Source of the DNA: Bryobacter sp.
GTDB lineage: Bacteria > Acidobacteriota > Terriglobia > Bryobacterales > Bryobacteraceae
Reading direction: 5' to 3'
Assembly: GCA_022843625.1 (NCBI GenBank)
Contig: JALHNH010000025.1
Location: 1-64,000 of the forward strand
Length of the DNA stretch: 64,000 bases
The notes under the pieces are model-generated. The model was given only the letters and a program-made list of their open reading frames with translations, ran no database searches and had not been told where the DNA came from. This document shows positions 52,330-60,715 of this stretch, piece by piece. Within the stretch, counting starts at the first letter, position 1; every line of letters begins with the position of its first letter. A program made the translations under genes and the position numbers.

Positions 52330-53102
52330 AACGGATCATCACCGCTGCCTGGCTGGTTCCTTTCGGCATCTACAGTATCTTCTTAGCACCGGCATGGTTC
52401 TTTGTTTTGGCTGTCTGCCTGCTTTCGGTCCTGTGCTTCCGGGAATTTGCCCGCATGGTAGAGAATCAGGGCCTAGTCAGCTTCAGCCTTACCGGATATG
52501 TTGCCGGTCTTGCACTGCTAACACTTCCGGACATTGGCTGGACGTCCGTAGCACTGCTTCCCTTGCTGGCACTTGGGCTAAGCCTGCGCGTCGCAGACTT
52601 CAAGACGGGCTTCGCCAGCGCCGGTGCCCTGATCCTGGGTATCCTCTACATTTTTGGAGCTTGGCGTTGCGGTATCGCCCTCCATGAGAAAAGTCATCAC
52701 TGGCTCTTCTTCGCGGCGGCCCTCAACTGGACCGGCGACGTAGCGGCCTACTACACGGGCCGCAGCTTTGGCAAAAACAAACTGGCACCTTCAATTAGCC
52801 CCGGCAAGACGATAGAAGGAGCGCTCGGTGGCATCCTCGCCAGCGTCCTCTTTGGTTGTCTCTACCTGCCCAAGGTGCTCCCTGAGGTAGGCCTGGTGGA
52901 AGCAGCTGTGCTCTCCATCATCGGGAATGTAGCGGGACAAATTGGGGACTTATCCGAGAGCGCCCTCAAGCGCGGTGCCAACATGAAAGATTCAGGCACC
53001 ATGCTCGCGGGCCACGGTGGCTGGCTTGATCGTCTGGACTCCAGCCTCTTCTCCATGCCCGCCATCTACTGGACCCTGATATCCTACTCGCGCTGGCATT
53101 AA
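52326..53102 (+). CDS. cdsA: Phosphatidate cytidylyltransferase
   Basis: The product has 258 residues and about seven membrane helices. It makes CDP-diacylglycerol, the precursor of membrane phospholipids. The family signature is complete: 'SPGKTIEGALGG' and the C-terminal 'KRGANMKDSGTMLAGHGGWLDRLDS'. It is coupled by ATGA to uppS. In many genomes dxr and rseP follow; here an O-methyltransferase does. Confidence 0.95.
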   Translation: MKRIITAAWLVPFGIYSIFLAPAWFFVLAVCLLSVLCFREFARMVENQGLVSFSLTGYVAGLALLTLPDIGWTSVALLPLLALGLSLRVADFKTGFASAGALILGILYIFGAWRCGIALHEKSHHWLFFAAALNWTGDVAAYYTGRSFGKNKLAPSISPGKTIEGALGGILASVLFGCLYLPKVLPEVGLVEAAVLSIIGNVAGQIGDLSESALKRGANMKDSGTMLAGHGGWLDRLDSSLFSMPAIYWTLISYSRWH

Positions 53103-53106
53103 TCTC

Positions 53107-54120
53107 ATGTCCTTACCCAACCCCGAGCCAATTCTCTTCCTGATCGAAGCTTTCCGCCGCTCTCAGGCGATGTTTACAGCAGTCGAGTTGCGAATCTTCG
53201 ACCACCTCCAGCATGCCCCCCTCGGCGCACATCAACTGGCCTCGCTCATCCAGGCAAACCCGGATGCCTTGGAGCGACTGCTCAACACTTGCGTCCATCT
53301 CGAACTCCTCACGCTCGATAATGGCGCTTATTCCAACCCAGCCCTGTCCTCTACCTATCTCACACGGAGCTCGCCGGACTCGCTGATTGGCTACATCGAA
53401 TACTCACAAAAAGCTCTCTGGCATCTCTGGGCCAGGCTGCCCGATGCAGTGCGTGAAGGCACTCACCGCTGGGAGCAGGTCTTCGGTGGCCAGGGCGAAC
53501 TCTTCTCGCATTACTACAAGACCGAAGAGGACAAGCGCAGATTTGTCATGGGCATGCACGCATTTGGGCAAATCAGTTCACCCAAAGTAGTGACAGCCTT
53601 TGACCTTTCTGGATTCAAACACCTGGTGGATCTGGGCGGTGCCACCGGCCATTTACCGATTGCCGCTTGCCAGGCCTACCCTGGTCTCAAGGCCAGCGTC
53701 TTTGATCTGCCTGCAGTGCTCAATGTCACCCGGGAAGTGATCGACGGTGCAAGCCTGGGCGATCGCATCGACACGATCGGTGGAGACTTCTTTGCCGACC
53801 CCTTCCCGCAAGCCGACCTCTTCGCGCTAGGCCGCATCCTGCACGACTGGACCCGCGCCAAGATAGACTTGCTGCTCAAAAAGATTTACGAAACGCTGCC
53901 CGAAGGTGGCGCAATTCTGATTGCCGAAAAGCTGCTCGACGAATCAGGCGTAAAGCCGCTGTGGACTCTGCTTCAGTCCCTCAACATGCTTGTCGTTACC
54001 GAAGGCAAAGAGCGCCGGCTGAGCGAGTATAAAGAGATCCTTGAGACAGCCGGTTTCCGGGATGTTCAGGGCATTGTCCTTGAGCATTCACCCCTCGATG
54101 CCATCCTCGCTCGCAAGTAG
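53107..54120 (+). CDS. SAM-dependent O-methyltransferase (plant-type/hydroxyindole family)
   Basis: The product has 337 residues. The N-terminal dimerisation winged helix is seen in 'SQAMFTAVELRIFDHL' and 'LNTCVHLELLT'. The methyltransferase fold has motif I 'LVDLGGATGHLPIA', 'IGGDFFADPFPQADLFALG' and 'LPEGGAILIAEKLLD'. A catalytic histidine is likely in 'RILHDW'. It methylates a hydroxyl of a small molecule, probably of secondary metabolism or a quinone-like compound; the substrate is unknown. It starts 4 bp after cdsA but has no clear link to lipid synthesis. Confidence 0.88.
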   Translation: MSLPNPEPILFLIEAFRRSQAMFTAVELRIFDHLQHAPLGAHQLASLIQANPDALERLLNTCVHLELLTLDNGAYSNPALSSTYLTRSSPDSLIGYIEYSQKALWHLWARLPDAVREGTHRWEQVFGGQGELFSHYYKTEEDKRRFVMGMHAFGQISSPKVVTAFDLSGFKHLVDLGGATGHLPIAACQAYPGLKASVFDLPAVLNVTREVIDGASLGDRIDTIGGDFFADPFPQADLFALGRILHDWTRAKIDLLLKKIYETLPEGGAILIAEKLLDESGVKPLWTLLQSLNMLVVTEGKERRLSEYKEILETAGFRDVQGIVLEHSPLDAILARK

Positions 54121-54121
54121 G

Positions 54122-54505
54122 TCAGCTCGGAAGCTTCGTAGTGTGACGGCCCAGCAGCAGCCAGCCTTCGGCCGACTTCACCCACATCATCATGAAGTGC
54201 AACGGCACAATCACGCCACCTACGTTATGGGCATCCATCTTTCCATGAAGCATAGCTGAGCTTCCATCACCGCTTACAACGATGGTGGCGGGTTCGCGTT
54301 CCTGAAAGTCAATATTCTTGTGCACCAGCGCGGAAATACACTCGGCCTTATTCTCGACTTTGGCGTTGGAGTGGCTGTACATCAGGTCAGAAGCGAGAAG
54401 CGCGTCGAGCGCTGCACCATCACCCACCTTGGCGGCGGCATTGAAACTCGCAAACGCGGAGCGGACGGCCTCTTCGGCGTTGGCAATCAGAGAAGAATCG
54501 TTCAT
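54122..54505 (-). CDS. NTF2-like (DUF4440-type) protein, copy 2, cytoplasmic
   Basis: The product has 127 residues from the ATG at 54505 ('MNDSSLIANAEE'). It shares with copy 1 at 26286-26708 the blocks 'LMYSHSNAKVENK' and the C-terminal 'MWVKSAEGWLLLGRHTTKLP', but it lacks a signal peptide. Such proteins are scaffolds for many activities, so none is assigned. It is convergent with the O-methyltransferase gene, 1 bp apart. Confidence 0.78.
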   Translation of the reverse strand: MNDSSLIANAEEAVRSAFASFNAAAKVGDGAALDALLASDLMYSHSNAKVENKAECISALVHKNIDFQEREPATIVVSGDGSSAMLHGKMDAHNVGGVIVPLHFMMMWVKSAEGWLLLGRHTTKLPS

Positions 54506-54547
54506 CGTCGGGTAGTGTACCGCACTCAACGCGACAACAGCATCAGA

Positions 54548-55759
54548 TCACCAATCAGAACTCGCGCCGCCTCCACCTGAATCGCCCCCACCAAATTGGG
54601 CACCAGTATTGTTCGCTTGCGGGCCCGGTGTGATTGCTTGCGGGGCGGCGAGCCCGATTGCCGTAGTCGCTGCGTTGATCCACTCTTTGTCCTTACCCGA
54701 AAGTCGCCGCACCGTGAAACCCAGGCGGGTTTCGTTAGGCCCCTGGGCCAGCCAGCGCCGGATCACGAGCACGACAACAATGAAGAAGGCCCCAAGCAGC
54801 ATCGGGTCCCAACTGTGCTGCTGGCCGCCGAAATAGGGCTTGTTTGTAACGAGAGTGAGGATCGCAACGATGAGGCCCACCGCAATGACGAAGCGGTCTC
54901 TCAGTCGAAGGCCACGAGCGAGCACGACAGGCGGCAGGCACCAGATCAAAGCCCAAGTAGTCCAATAAAACGCCGTTGAGAACTCGCTATTGGAAGGAGC
55001 CGCAAACCATCCCCGGCCATGTACTTTAAGGTCCGAAAGCTGAAGGTTAGTCGCAACATAGATTCCAAACCAAAGCAAAGCTTCGGCAATAGAAAATCGC
55101 TGGTTGAGATAGCTCAGATGATAACGAGGACGCAGACGAAGCACTGCCGCCAATGCGACGGCGAAAAGCGCAATTACCGAGAGGTGACGCACTACTGCGG
55201 GCACGGCCCACAAAAAGGGAAGCCATAGCGGACATATCATCCCGGCAAAGAAAAAGTACGGTAGCCCAAAACGATGCCATATCCACAGGGAGACAATCGA
55301 TCCAGCTATAGGGGCCAGAACTTCGGCACCACTCAATTGCGAGAAATAGATCCCCGTGCAGAGAAACCCGACTGTGCTAGCGAGCAAGGCTTCCTCGATC
55401 CCGTAGCGATAGAGCCGAAACCGGGACACAGCCTGCTCGGCAGCAGCATAGGCGCCAGCCGCAGAAATCACCAGAAACAATCCAATGGTTTGCTGCGACG
55501 CTCGCCCAAGGAAAAGCAAAAAAAACAGCGCCACCGCAGCACCGAGGATGATCAGACTAAACAAAAACAGGACGAGCCTGAGAAAGATATTGGTGCGGCG
55601 GAGTTCGCACACCGTTTCCTGCTGCATCTGCTGATGCTGCGATTCAGTCACAAAACCTTCGCCCGCCCAATCCTGAAGCAATCCGCTGGCGCGCAGCGAT
55701 TCCTCATTGGCGGCGCTGTAGGCTCTCACTGCTCCCTCCCGAATCGACGGCTGATCCAT
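54548..55759 (-). CDS. Polytopic membrane protein with Gly-rich tail, unknown function
   Basis: The product has 403 residues. After a cytoplasmic-looking start of about 55 residues come roughly ten hydrophobic helices ('FLRLVLFLFSLIILGAAVAL' onward), a soluble part near 345-380, and a tail 'GGGDSGGGGASSDW'. Similar glycine-serine tails ending in Trp occur on some TPM/YgcG-type and DUF2207-type envelope proteins. The gene overlaps the upstream DUF2157-like gene by 34 bp, and the two probably form a membrane complex. Confidence 0.7.
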   Translation of the reverse strand: MDQPSIREGAVRAYSAANEESLRASGLLQDWAGEGFVTESQHQQMQQETVCELRRTNIFLRLVLFLFSLIILGAAVALFFLLFLGRASQQTIGLFLVISAAGAYAAAEQAVSRFRLYRYGIEEALLASTVGFLCTGIYFSQLSGAEVLAPIAGSIVSLWIWHRFGLPYFFFAGMICPLWLPFLWAVPAVVRHLSVIALFAVALAAVLRLRPRYHLSYLNQRFSIAEALLWFGIYVATNLQLSDLKVHGRGWFAAPSNSEFSTAFYWTTWALIWCLPPVVLARGLRLRDRFVIAVGLIVAILTLVTNKPYFGGQQHSWDPMLLGAFFIVVVLVIRRWLAQGPNETRLGFTVRRLSGKDKEWINAATTAIGLAAPQAITPGPQANNTGAQFGGGDSGGGGASSDW

Positions 55760-56643
55760 ACCAGAAGAACCAGCATGGCGACTCCAGTTACCAGGAAATA
55801 CGCGACGATAGCCATAAAATCATGCAAGTTGTGCAGAAGAATTGAGTTGATACCAATGTAGCCATACACTGCGGCATAGGCGATAAAAAGTGCCTGCCGT
55901 CGTTTCAGTCCCCATGCCAAAGACGCGGCACAAAGAGCAATGAGGCATAGCAACCAGAAGGAGTTATCTTGCCGCTCGAAAACTCCAGCCAGTATGGCCC
56001 AGAACAGCACATTGGCAGCAATGTTCAGATACGTGTCAAAGAAATGAGGCTTCAAACCTCGTCGCTCAAGCAGTGTTCCAGCACCACCAACCATCAGGCC
56101 ATAAAGCACTGCATAGTTCCTGTAGTCCGTGTCCTGACGGCCACCCCAATGGGCGATGCTGAGTCCGAAATATCCTGCCAGCGAAGTTAGGGCTAGCGTC
56201 AGGACAAAGCGATTGTCAAAACGATAGGCCAGAAAGAAATAAAGCCCGGCAGTAGCAAGAAGATAGAGATCCCACTGGCCGGAAAGCATTTGAAAACGAT
56301 TCTCGATGTACGCAAGTTCCACTGTCCAGATAAGACATCCGAAGTAAAGAACATAATCGAAAATCAGGCTGGCCGTCGCGCGAGAAAAGCAGTACCAAAG
56401 AGAAGTCCCAAACAGAACACTCAGAACAGCCAGGACGAGAACATCACCAAGTTGTTGCGACCATGTGCTAACCGTCCAGCCAAGGCCGCCCACAAAAAGA
56501 AGAACTCCTGCATAGAGCAGGAGATTCAACTCAAGAAAGAGCGAGAACGGTTCCCCTCGCGAGAGGCCCGTCAGCAGCGTGTGCTGTTCTGGCGAAATCG
56601 TTCCGCGCTCTTTCCATTGATCCAGACGGGTAAAGAGAGTCAT
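55726..56643 (-). CDS. DUF2157-like polytopic membrane protein
   Basis: The product has about 305 residues from the ATG at 56643, which has GAGG five bases upstream; the track start is a GTG at 56658. A short soluble N-terminus ('WKERGTISPEQHTLLTGL') that resembles the opening of DUF2157 proteins is followed by about nine membrane helices. It ends in a basic cytoplasmic tail ('ISRRFGREQ'). Function unknown. It is paired with the downstream Gly-tailed membrane protein. Confidence 0.7.
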   Translation of the reverse strand: MTLFTRLDQWKERGTISPEQHTLLTGLSRGEPFSLFLELNLLLYAGVLLFVGGLGWTVSTWSQQLGDVLVLAVLSVLFGTSLWYCFSRATASLIFDYVLYFGCLIWTVELAYIENRFQMLSGQWDLYLLATAGLYFFLAYRFDNRFVLTLALTSLAGYFGLSIAHWGGRQDTDYRNYAVLYGLMVGGAGTLLERRGLKPHFFDTYLNIAANVLFWAILAGVFERQDNSFWLLCLIALCAASLAWGLKRRQALFIAYAAVYGYIGINSILLHNLHDFMAIVAYFLVTGVAMLVLLVWISRRFGREQ

Positions 56644-56678
56644 AGCGTCCTCGTGCACCGCACGCAGGACGTTTACTA

Positions 56679-56999
56679 CTATACCTGTGGCTTACGGCGA
56701 TGCTTCATCTTCTTCGCTCCAGCCTCAAACTTCTGCAACTGCTCGGAATTAAGCACGCCGGCCAGCTTGTCGTGGGTCTTCTGGTGGATCGCCTTCATCT
56801 CGTCCTTCGAAGCATTGTTCTTGCGAGCGGCCTGCATCTCTTCCCGCTGCTCCTTTAGGATCGACTGTACCTGAGGCTTCTGATCTTCGCTCAACCCAAG
56901 CTGTTCAGCCACGCGACCGCCCCGCTTGCCACCTTGAGCAAAGCTCAAACCAGCCACCAGAGTCACCATCATCATCATTTTGAGAATTTTGTTTTTCAT
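56679..56999 (-). CDS. Small Spy/CpxP-like periplasmic protein
   Basis: The product has 106 residues from the ATG at 56999, which begins a signal peptide ('MKNKILKMMMMVTLVAGLSFA'). The mature part is helical and strongly basic/acidic: 'LGLSEDQKPQVQSILKEQ' and 'LAGVLNSEQLQKFEA' are the two LTxxQ-like blocks of the Spy/CpxP family. Such proteins are periplasmic chaperones or metal-stress sensors. The C-terminus is lysine/arginine-rich. It lies 95 bp downstream of the Gfo/Idh/MocA gene and may be a separate unit. Confidence 0.75.
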   Translation of the reverse strand: MKNKILKMMMMVTLVAGLSFAQGGKRGGRVAEQLGLSEDQKPQVQSILKEQREEMQAARKNNASKDEMKAIHQKTHDKLAGVLNSEQLQKFEAGAKKMKHRRKPQV

Positions 57000-57094
57000 T
57001 AGGTCTTTCGCTCCTGATGAATAAAACACCATCTGCAGAGGGGAGTTTCGGCCCTCTGGCTCTAGCGATGTAAAAGTCGTGTAAAGCCGCCCAA

Positions 57095-58282
57095 TCAGGC
57101 CGAACGCATCATTTCATCCCAAGTCACTTCGCGCTTGGTCTCAATCGCCATGCGTCCCAGAATCGCCGTCAGCGTACTCTCCACCGCCGTCCTGGTCATG
57201 TCATAGGGCTTGCCGGCAAGGATGCCTGCAAAGAAGGCCTGCGTCGCCTCGCCGGTGATGTCAGCATTCGATTCTTCGCGCTCCATCAGGCTGGTATCCC
57301 GCAGGTCGTCAGCGCTCTTGTATCGCACATCGGGAGTCATGCCGTGCAACTTCATGTACTTGCGCGAAGTCTCCAGCATGCCCTTGGAACCGTAGAATTG
57401 CTCCTTCACATCGCGATACCCGGCAGTGTGCTTGATCGAGATCAGCCACCCTTCAATCCCACCCGGATACTGGTAGATCACATCGTGATGATCTGTTCCC
57501 CAATCCCCATATGGCAGGGGATAGCGCAAACCTCCACGGCCCACCGCGCTTACCGGATGAACGTCGCGAGCAAACCAGTTCATCACGTCGATGCCGTGGC
57601 AATCCTGCTCTACAATTGGCCCGCCCGATAGCTTGTCCCACGACGCCCAACGACGCAGTTTTTGCTCTTCCAGCGGAAGGTCTTTATAGAGCCCCATGTC
57701 ACCCGTCGGAGGCAAATAACCCAGAACCCAGTAGCTCATCATCAGCTTCACTTCACCAATCCTGCCGCTGGTGAAATAGCCATGAGCCTTCAGATACTGG
57801 GCACTGAATCGCTGCTGGAAGCCGAACTGAATCCGCTTGGTCTTGTCGCGCTTCTCCCAAGCGGCAAGCAGCCGCTTACAACCCGCTACATCAGCACCGG
57901 CAGGCTTCTCACAATAGATGTGCTTCTTCGCGGCAATCGCCGCCTCAAAGTGCTCCGGGTGCATAAACACGGGCGTGGCAATCAATACAGCATCAACATT
58001 GGAATCGGCCAACAGTTGCTGGGCATCCCGATAAGTCTTGGCCTTATCAGCCCCCGGAATCTTTGTCTTCGCTGCGTCAATGCGGTCCGCGTAGCGGTCG
58101 CAAATCGCGGCGATCCTCGCATTGGGGTCGTTGGCCATCAGCGTTCCAACATATTGCCCACGCCCACCCGTGCCAATAATTCCGAAGCTTACCTTCGAAT
58201 TCGCCTGATAGCTGAATGCCGTCGTCGCACTTACAATCAGTGGTGCAGACTTCACTATGGATCTTCGCTCAATTGTCTTCAT
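57095..58282 (-). CDS. Secreted Gfo/Idh/MocA-family oxidoreductase
   Basis: The product has 395 residues. The N-terminus ('MKTIERRSIVKSAPLIVSATTAFS') reads like a Tat signal, as is common for this family in Acidobacteria and Planctomycetes. The Rossmann motif is 'FGIIGTGGRGQYVG' and the catalytic lysine lies in 'YCEKPAGADV'. The enzyme should oxidise or rearrange a sugar with NAD(P); family members include glycosidases that use NAD as a cofactor. It lies 36 bp downstream of a sialidase-like gene in the same direction, so sugar processing is the shared theme. Confidence 0.88.
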   Translation of the reverse strand: MKTIERRSIVKSAPLIVSATTAFSYQANSKVSFGIIGTGGRGQYVGTLMANDPNARIAAICDRYADRIDAAKTKIPGADKAKTYRDAQQLLADSNVDAVLIATPVFMHPEHFEAAIAAKKHIYCEKPAGADVAGCKRLLAAWEKRDKTKRIQFGFQQRFSAQYLKAHGYFTSGRIGEVKLMMSYWVLGYLPPTGDMGLYKDLPLEEQKLRRWASWDKLSGGPIVEQDCHGIDVMNWFARDVHPVSAVGRGGLRYPLPYGDWGTDHHDVIYQYPGGIEGWLISIKHTAGYRDVKEQFYGSKGMLETSRKYMKLHGMTPDVRYKSADDLRDTSLMEREESNADITGEATQAFFAGILAGKPYDMTRTAVESTLTAILGRMAIETKREVTWDEMMRSA

Positions 58283-58318
58283 GGCTGAAATATTTCACAG
58301 CCGTTGAGAGAACTCAAG

Positions 58319-59392
58319 CTATTTAACAGGTGCCTGAATCTTCACCAGTCGCAGCGCTTCGGTGAAGTACATATTTCCCTTGCGCCCACCCTTCTCGTAG
58401 AGCACCAGAACCTCACCCTGAGTATTAACCGCCAGATCGGAATACGCAGAAATTTCGGGATCAATCACCTCGAGCACTTTCCAGCTGCGCCCTTCATCCC
58501 AGCTCCCTTGCAGGGTCAAATTCCGACGCATCGAATTGCGACCCTTCTTCGTCCCGGCTTCAGCGTCAACATGATCGGGATTCACAAAGAGCAGTGGCTT
58601 CTTGCCACCCGGGTACCGAAGCAAACTTGCCATACAAACCGGCTCTTTCAACTCAGACACAAACTCAGGCAAAGACCAGCCGCTAGCCCCGTCCTTGCCG
58701 TAAACAACAGCCCGCCGCATTGCGTCGCTCTCGCTGCGCAGGTTCATCATCACGCGGCCATCTTTCAATTCAACCGCCACTGTCTCGCTCGGGTTGCGCA
58801 GTGGTCCCAACACGATCTCACCCGTCTTCCAGGATTTGCCCTCATCGTCACTGTAGAGACTCGACACCACACTAGGGCGGTGCGCCTTCCCGCCGGTAGA
58901 CATCCACACCGGAATCAACAACCTCCCGGTTCGCAAGCGAATTCCGTGCCCCGGTCCGGTGGCAATCACGTTCCAGTCGTACTGCTTTTTCAAAGGCTCA
59001 AAAGCGCTGGTAATCTCAACCGGCTCGGTGAAGCTCTTGCCTGAATCGACACTATGCCGGTAGAAAGCCCGCGCATAGCTCACACAGTAAATCAGGTGCA
59101 CCTCGTGTTTGCCACGCCCGGCAATCGCAACAACATTGTTTACCGTTTCAGTACCAACGTCGGCCAGCACAACGCGGTCGCTCCAGTGCTGCCCTCCGTC
59201 CACACTGCGCCGCATCACGACATCGATATCAGCCCAGTCCCCTGCCCCGTCCTTGCGCGCCTCTGCATAAGCAAGTAGAGTCCCATCGCCAAGCCTCACC
59301 ATGCCCGGAATGCGATAGGTCATGTAGCCACCCTGCCCTGCTTCAAACAGGTCCATCCCGGCCACCAGCAGTGCCGCACTAAACCAGAGCAT
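58319..59392 (-). CDS. Exported sialidase-like (exo-alpha-sialidase family) protein
   Basis: The product has about 357 residues from the ATG at 59392, which begins a hydrophobic signal ('MLWFSAALLVAGMDLF'); the track start adds 13 residues inside the ABC gene. The six-bladed propeller of sialidases is shown by 'YRIPGMVRL' near the N-terminus and four Asp-box motifs ('SVDGGQHW', 'SVDSGKSF', 'SDDEGKSW', 'SWDEGRSW'). The YRIP arginine is present; other active-site residues were not checked one by one. It would release terminal sialic acid or related sugars. It overlaps the upstream ABC ATPase gene by 14 bp. Confidence 0.82.
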   Translation of the reverse strand: MLWFSAALLVAGMDLFEAGQGGYMTYRIPGMVRLGDGTLLAYAEARKDGAGDWADIDVVMRRSVDGGQHWSDRVVLADVGTETVNNVVAIAGRGKHEVHLIYCVSYARAFYRHSVDSGKSFTEPVEITSAFEPLKKQYDWNVIATGPGHGIRLRTGRLLIPVWMSTGGKAHRPSVVSSLYSDDEGKSWKTGEIVLGPLRNPSETVAVELKDGRVMMNLRSESDAMRRAVVYGKDGASGWSLPEFVSELKEPVCMASLLRYPGGKKPLLFVNPDHVDAEAGTKKGRNSMRRNLTLQGSWDEGRSWKVLEVIDPEISAYSDLAVNTQGEVLVLYEKGGRKGNMYFTEALRLVKIQAPVK

Positions 59393-60158
59393 ACCTGCCC
59401 TCGCGCTCCACCACTTCCAGCTTTGCGCCAAACAACTCGCTCATCTTGGCACTGGTCAACATCTTGTCCTTGGGCCCGTCACCGACAATCTGCCCGCCCT
59501 TAAGAAAAGCTACGCGCTCCATCTCGGGAATGATGTCGCTCAAATGATGCGTCACCAATACGATCGTCTTGCCAGAGCGTGCCTGTGCACTCACCAGCTC
59601 ATTCAGATGCAGCTGTGCCGCGAAGTCAAGACTCGTCCCAGGCTCATCGAGCAGCAACGCCTTGGGGGTATGCACAAGCGCGCGCGCCAGCAACACTCTT
59701 CGCCCCTCGCCACTGGACAACTCATCGGTCCAGCGATCGGCCAGGTGCATCACACCCATATCGATCAGAGCGGCATCGGCAAGCTCGCGCATCTCTGCGG
59801 TTACCTCGTGATAAGGCTCGATCACGACGCTATTGAAGAAACCACCCAGCACCAGTTCACGCGCCTTGACGTCGCGCGTGCCCTTGGCCTGCCAGTCGTT
59901 CGAGATGATGCCCAGCCACTTGCGCAGGTCATCGAGATGCCAGCGCTCCTGCCCGTAGATACGAACAAAACTATCCGGGCGCAGCAACGGATACTCTTCG
60001 CGAGTGATCACTTTAAGCAGTGTCGACTTGCCGCAGCCATTCGGCCCCAGAATCGCAACATGCTCACCATCCTCAATACGCAAAGAGAGGCCGTTCAGGG
60101 CCGGCCTCTCTCCGCGAATTACTGTGATGTTTTGAACTTCGAGTAACGGCGCCGCCAC
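59379..60158 (-). CDS. ABC transporter ATP-binding protein (ModF-like single-domain ATPase)
   Basis: The product has about 259 residues. Walker A is 'GPNGCGKSTLL', the signature 'ELSSGEGRRVLLARAL', Walker B 'ALLLDEPGTSLD', and the switch histidine is in 'VTHHLSDI'. A GTG start at 60158 overlaps the peroxiredoxin stop as TAGTG; the track start is a TTG further upstream inside that gene. No permease or binding protein gene is adjacent, so the partner is elsewhere or the protein has a non-transport role, as for ModF-like ATPases. Translation appears coupled to the upstream selenoprotein frame. Confidence 0.85.
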   Translation of the reverse strand: MAAPLLEVQNITVIRGERPALNGLSLRIEDGEHVAILGPNGCGKSTLLKVITREEYPLLRPDSFVRIYGQERWHLDDLRKWLGIISNDWQAKGTRDVKARELVLGGFFNSVVIEPYHEVTAEMRELADAALIDMGVMHLADRWTDELSSGEGRRVLLARALVHTPKALLLDEPGTSLDFAAQLHLNELVSAQARSGKTIVLVTHHLSDIIPEMERVAFLKGGQIVGDGPKDKMLTSAKMSELFGAKLEVVEREGRYALV

Positions 60159-60706
60159 TAAAGCTTGCCCTTGCTCCGTGAACAAGCCGTCACCGCTCCG
60201 GTTACGTCGACTGCCGTGTTTCCCTCTTCGATGCTCGTGATCTTTCCATCGATATCCACCACAAAGGTGGCCCGGTTGGAGATCCCACGATCCTTCATCA
60301 ACGTGCCGTAGGCTTCTGCCGTCTTGCGCGTTGCAAAGTCACTCCCAAGAGCAAATTCTGGCTTGATCACATTGTCAGCCCAATACTTCAAACTGGGTAC
60401 GTTGTCAGTGGACAAGCCAATGACTTCAAATCCCATGTCTTTAAACTTTTGGATACCAGCCTGGTACCCGGTCATTTCCTTTGTTCAACCACCGGTGAAC
60501 GCAGCGGGGAAAAATGCAACCACCACTCCGTTCTTGCCCTTGTAGTCAGAAAGTTTGAATGGCTTGCCCGCTGTTGTAGGCACGCTAAAATCCGGGGCCA
60601 TATCGCCAACCTTCAGATGCGTCTTGGGCGGGGCCGTAGCCTGCCCCTGCATCATCATGGCTGAAGATAAGGTCGCGGTCGTGAGGAAAAACGATCGACG
60701 TTCCAT
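60158..60706 (-). CDS. Exported peroxiredoxin, predicted selenoprotein with UGA-encoded selenocysteine
   Basis: Two track ORFs (60485-60706 and 60158-60475) are the same reading frame split by one TGA at 60487-60485. Read through, the protein has 182 residues: a Tat/Sec-like signal ('[17 protein letters not shown]'), then an AhpC/TSA thioredoxin fold with '[18 protein letters not shown]' and '[18 protein letters not shown]'. The UGA is residue 74, exactly the peroxidatic cysteine in PxxxTxxC. The conserved active-site arginine is in '[11 protein letters not shown]'. A later cysteine (Cys175) could serve as resolving residue. A stem-loop fitting a bacterial SECIS follows the UGA. A nonsense mutation is the main alternative; the exact position, the hairpin and the well-kept downstream frame argue against it. 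Confidence 0.82.
60451..60469 (-). promoter_or_regulatory. SECIS-like stem-loop for selenocysteine insertion
   Basis: In the mRNA, GGGUACCA and UGGUAUCC form an 8-bp stem with one G-U pair and a GGC loop. The loop starts about 23 nt after the UGA. Bacterial SECIS elements have the apical loop roughly 16-37 nt after UGA with a G in the first two loop positions, and both conditions hold. The elbow of an extended lower stem is not evident. Confidence 0.65.
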
Positions 60707-60715
60707 AATGAGATT

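Noticed and set aside
60158-60475. Separate 105-residue gene starting at the Met after the UGA
   Set aside because: It has no ribosome site or signal of its own, starts mid-domain of a thioredoxin fold, and is in frame with the upstream half. It is better read as one UGA-containing gene.
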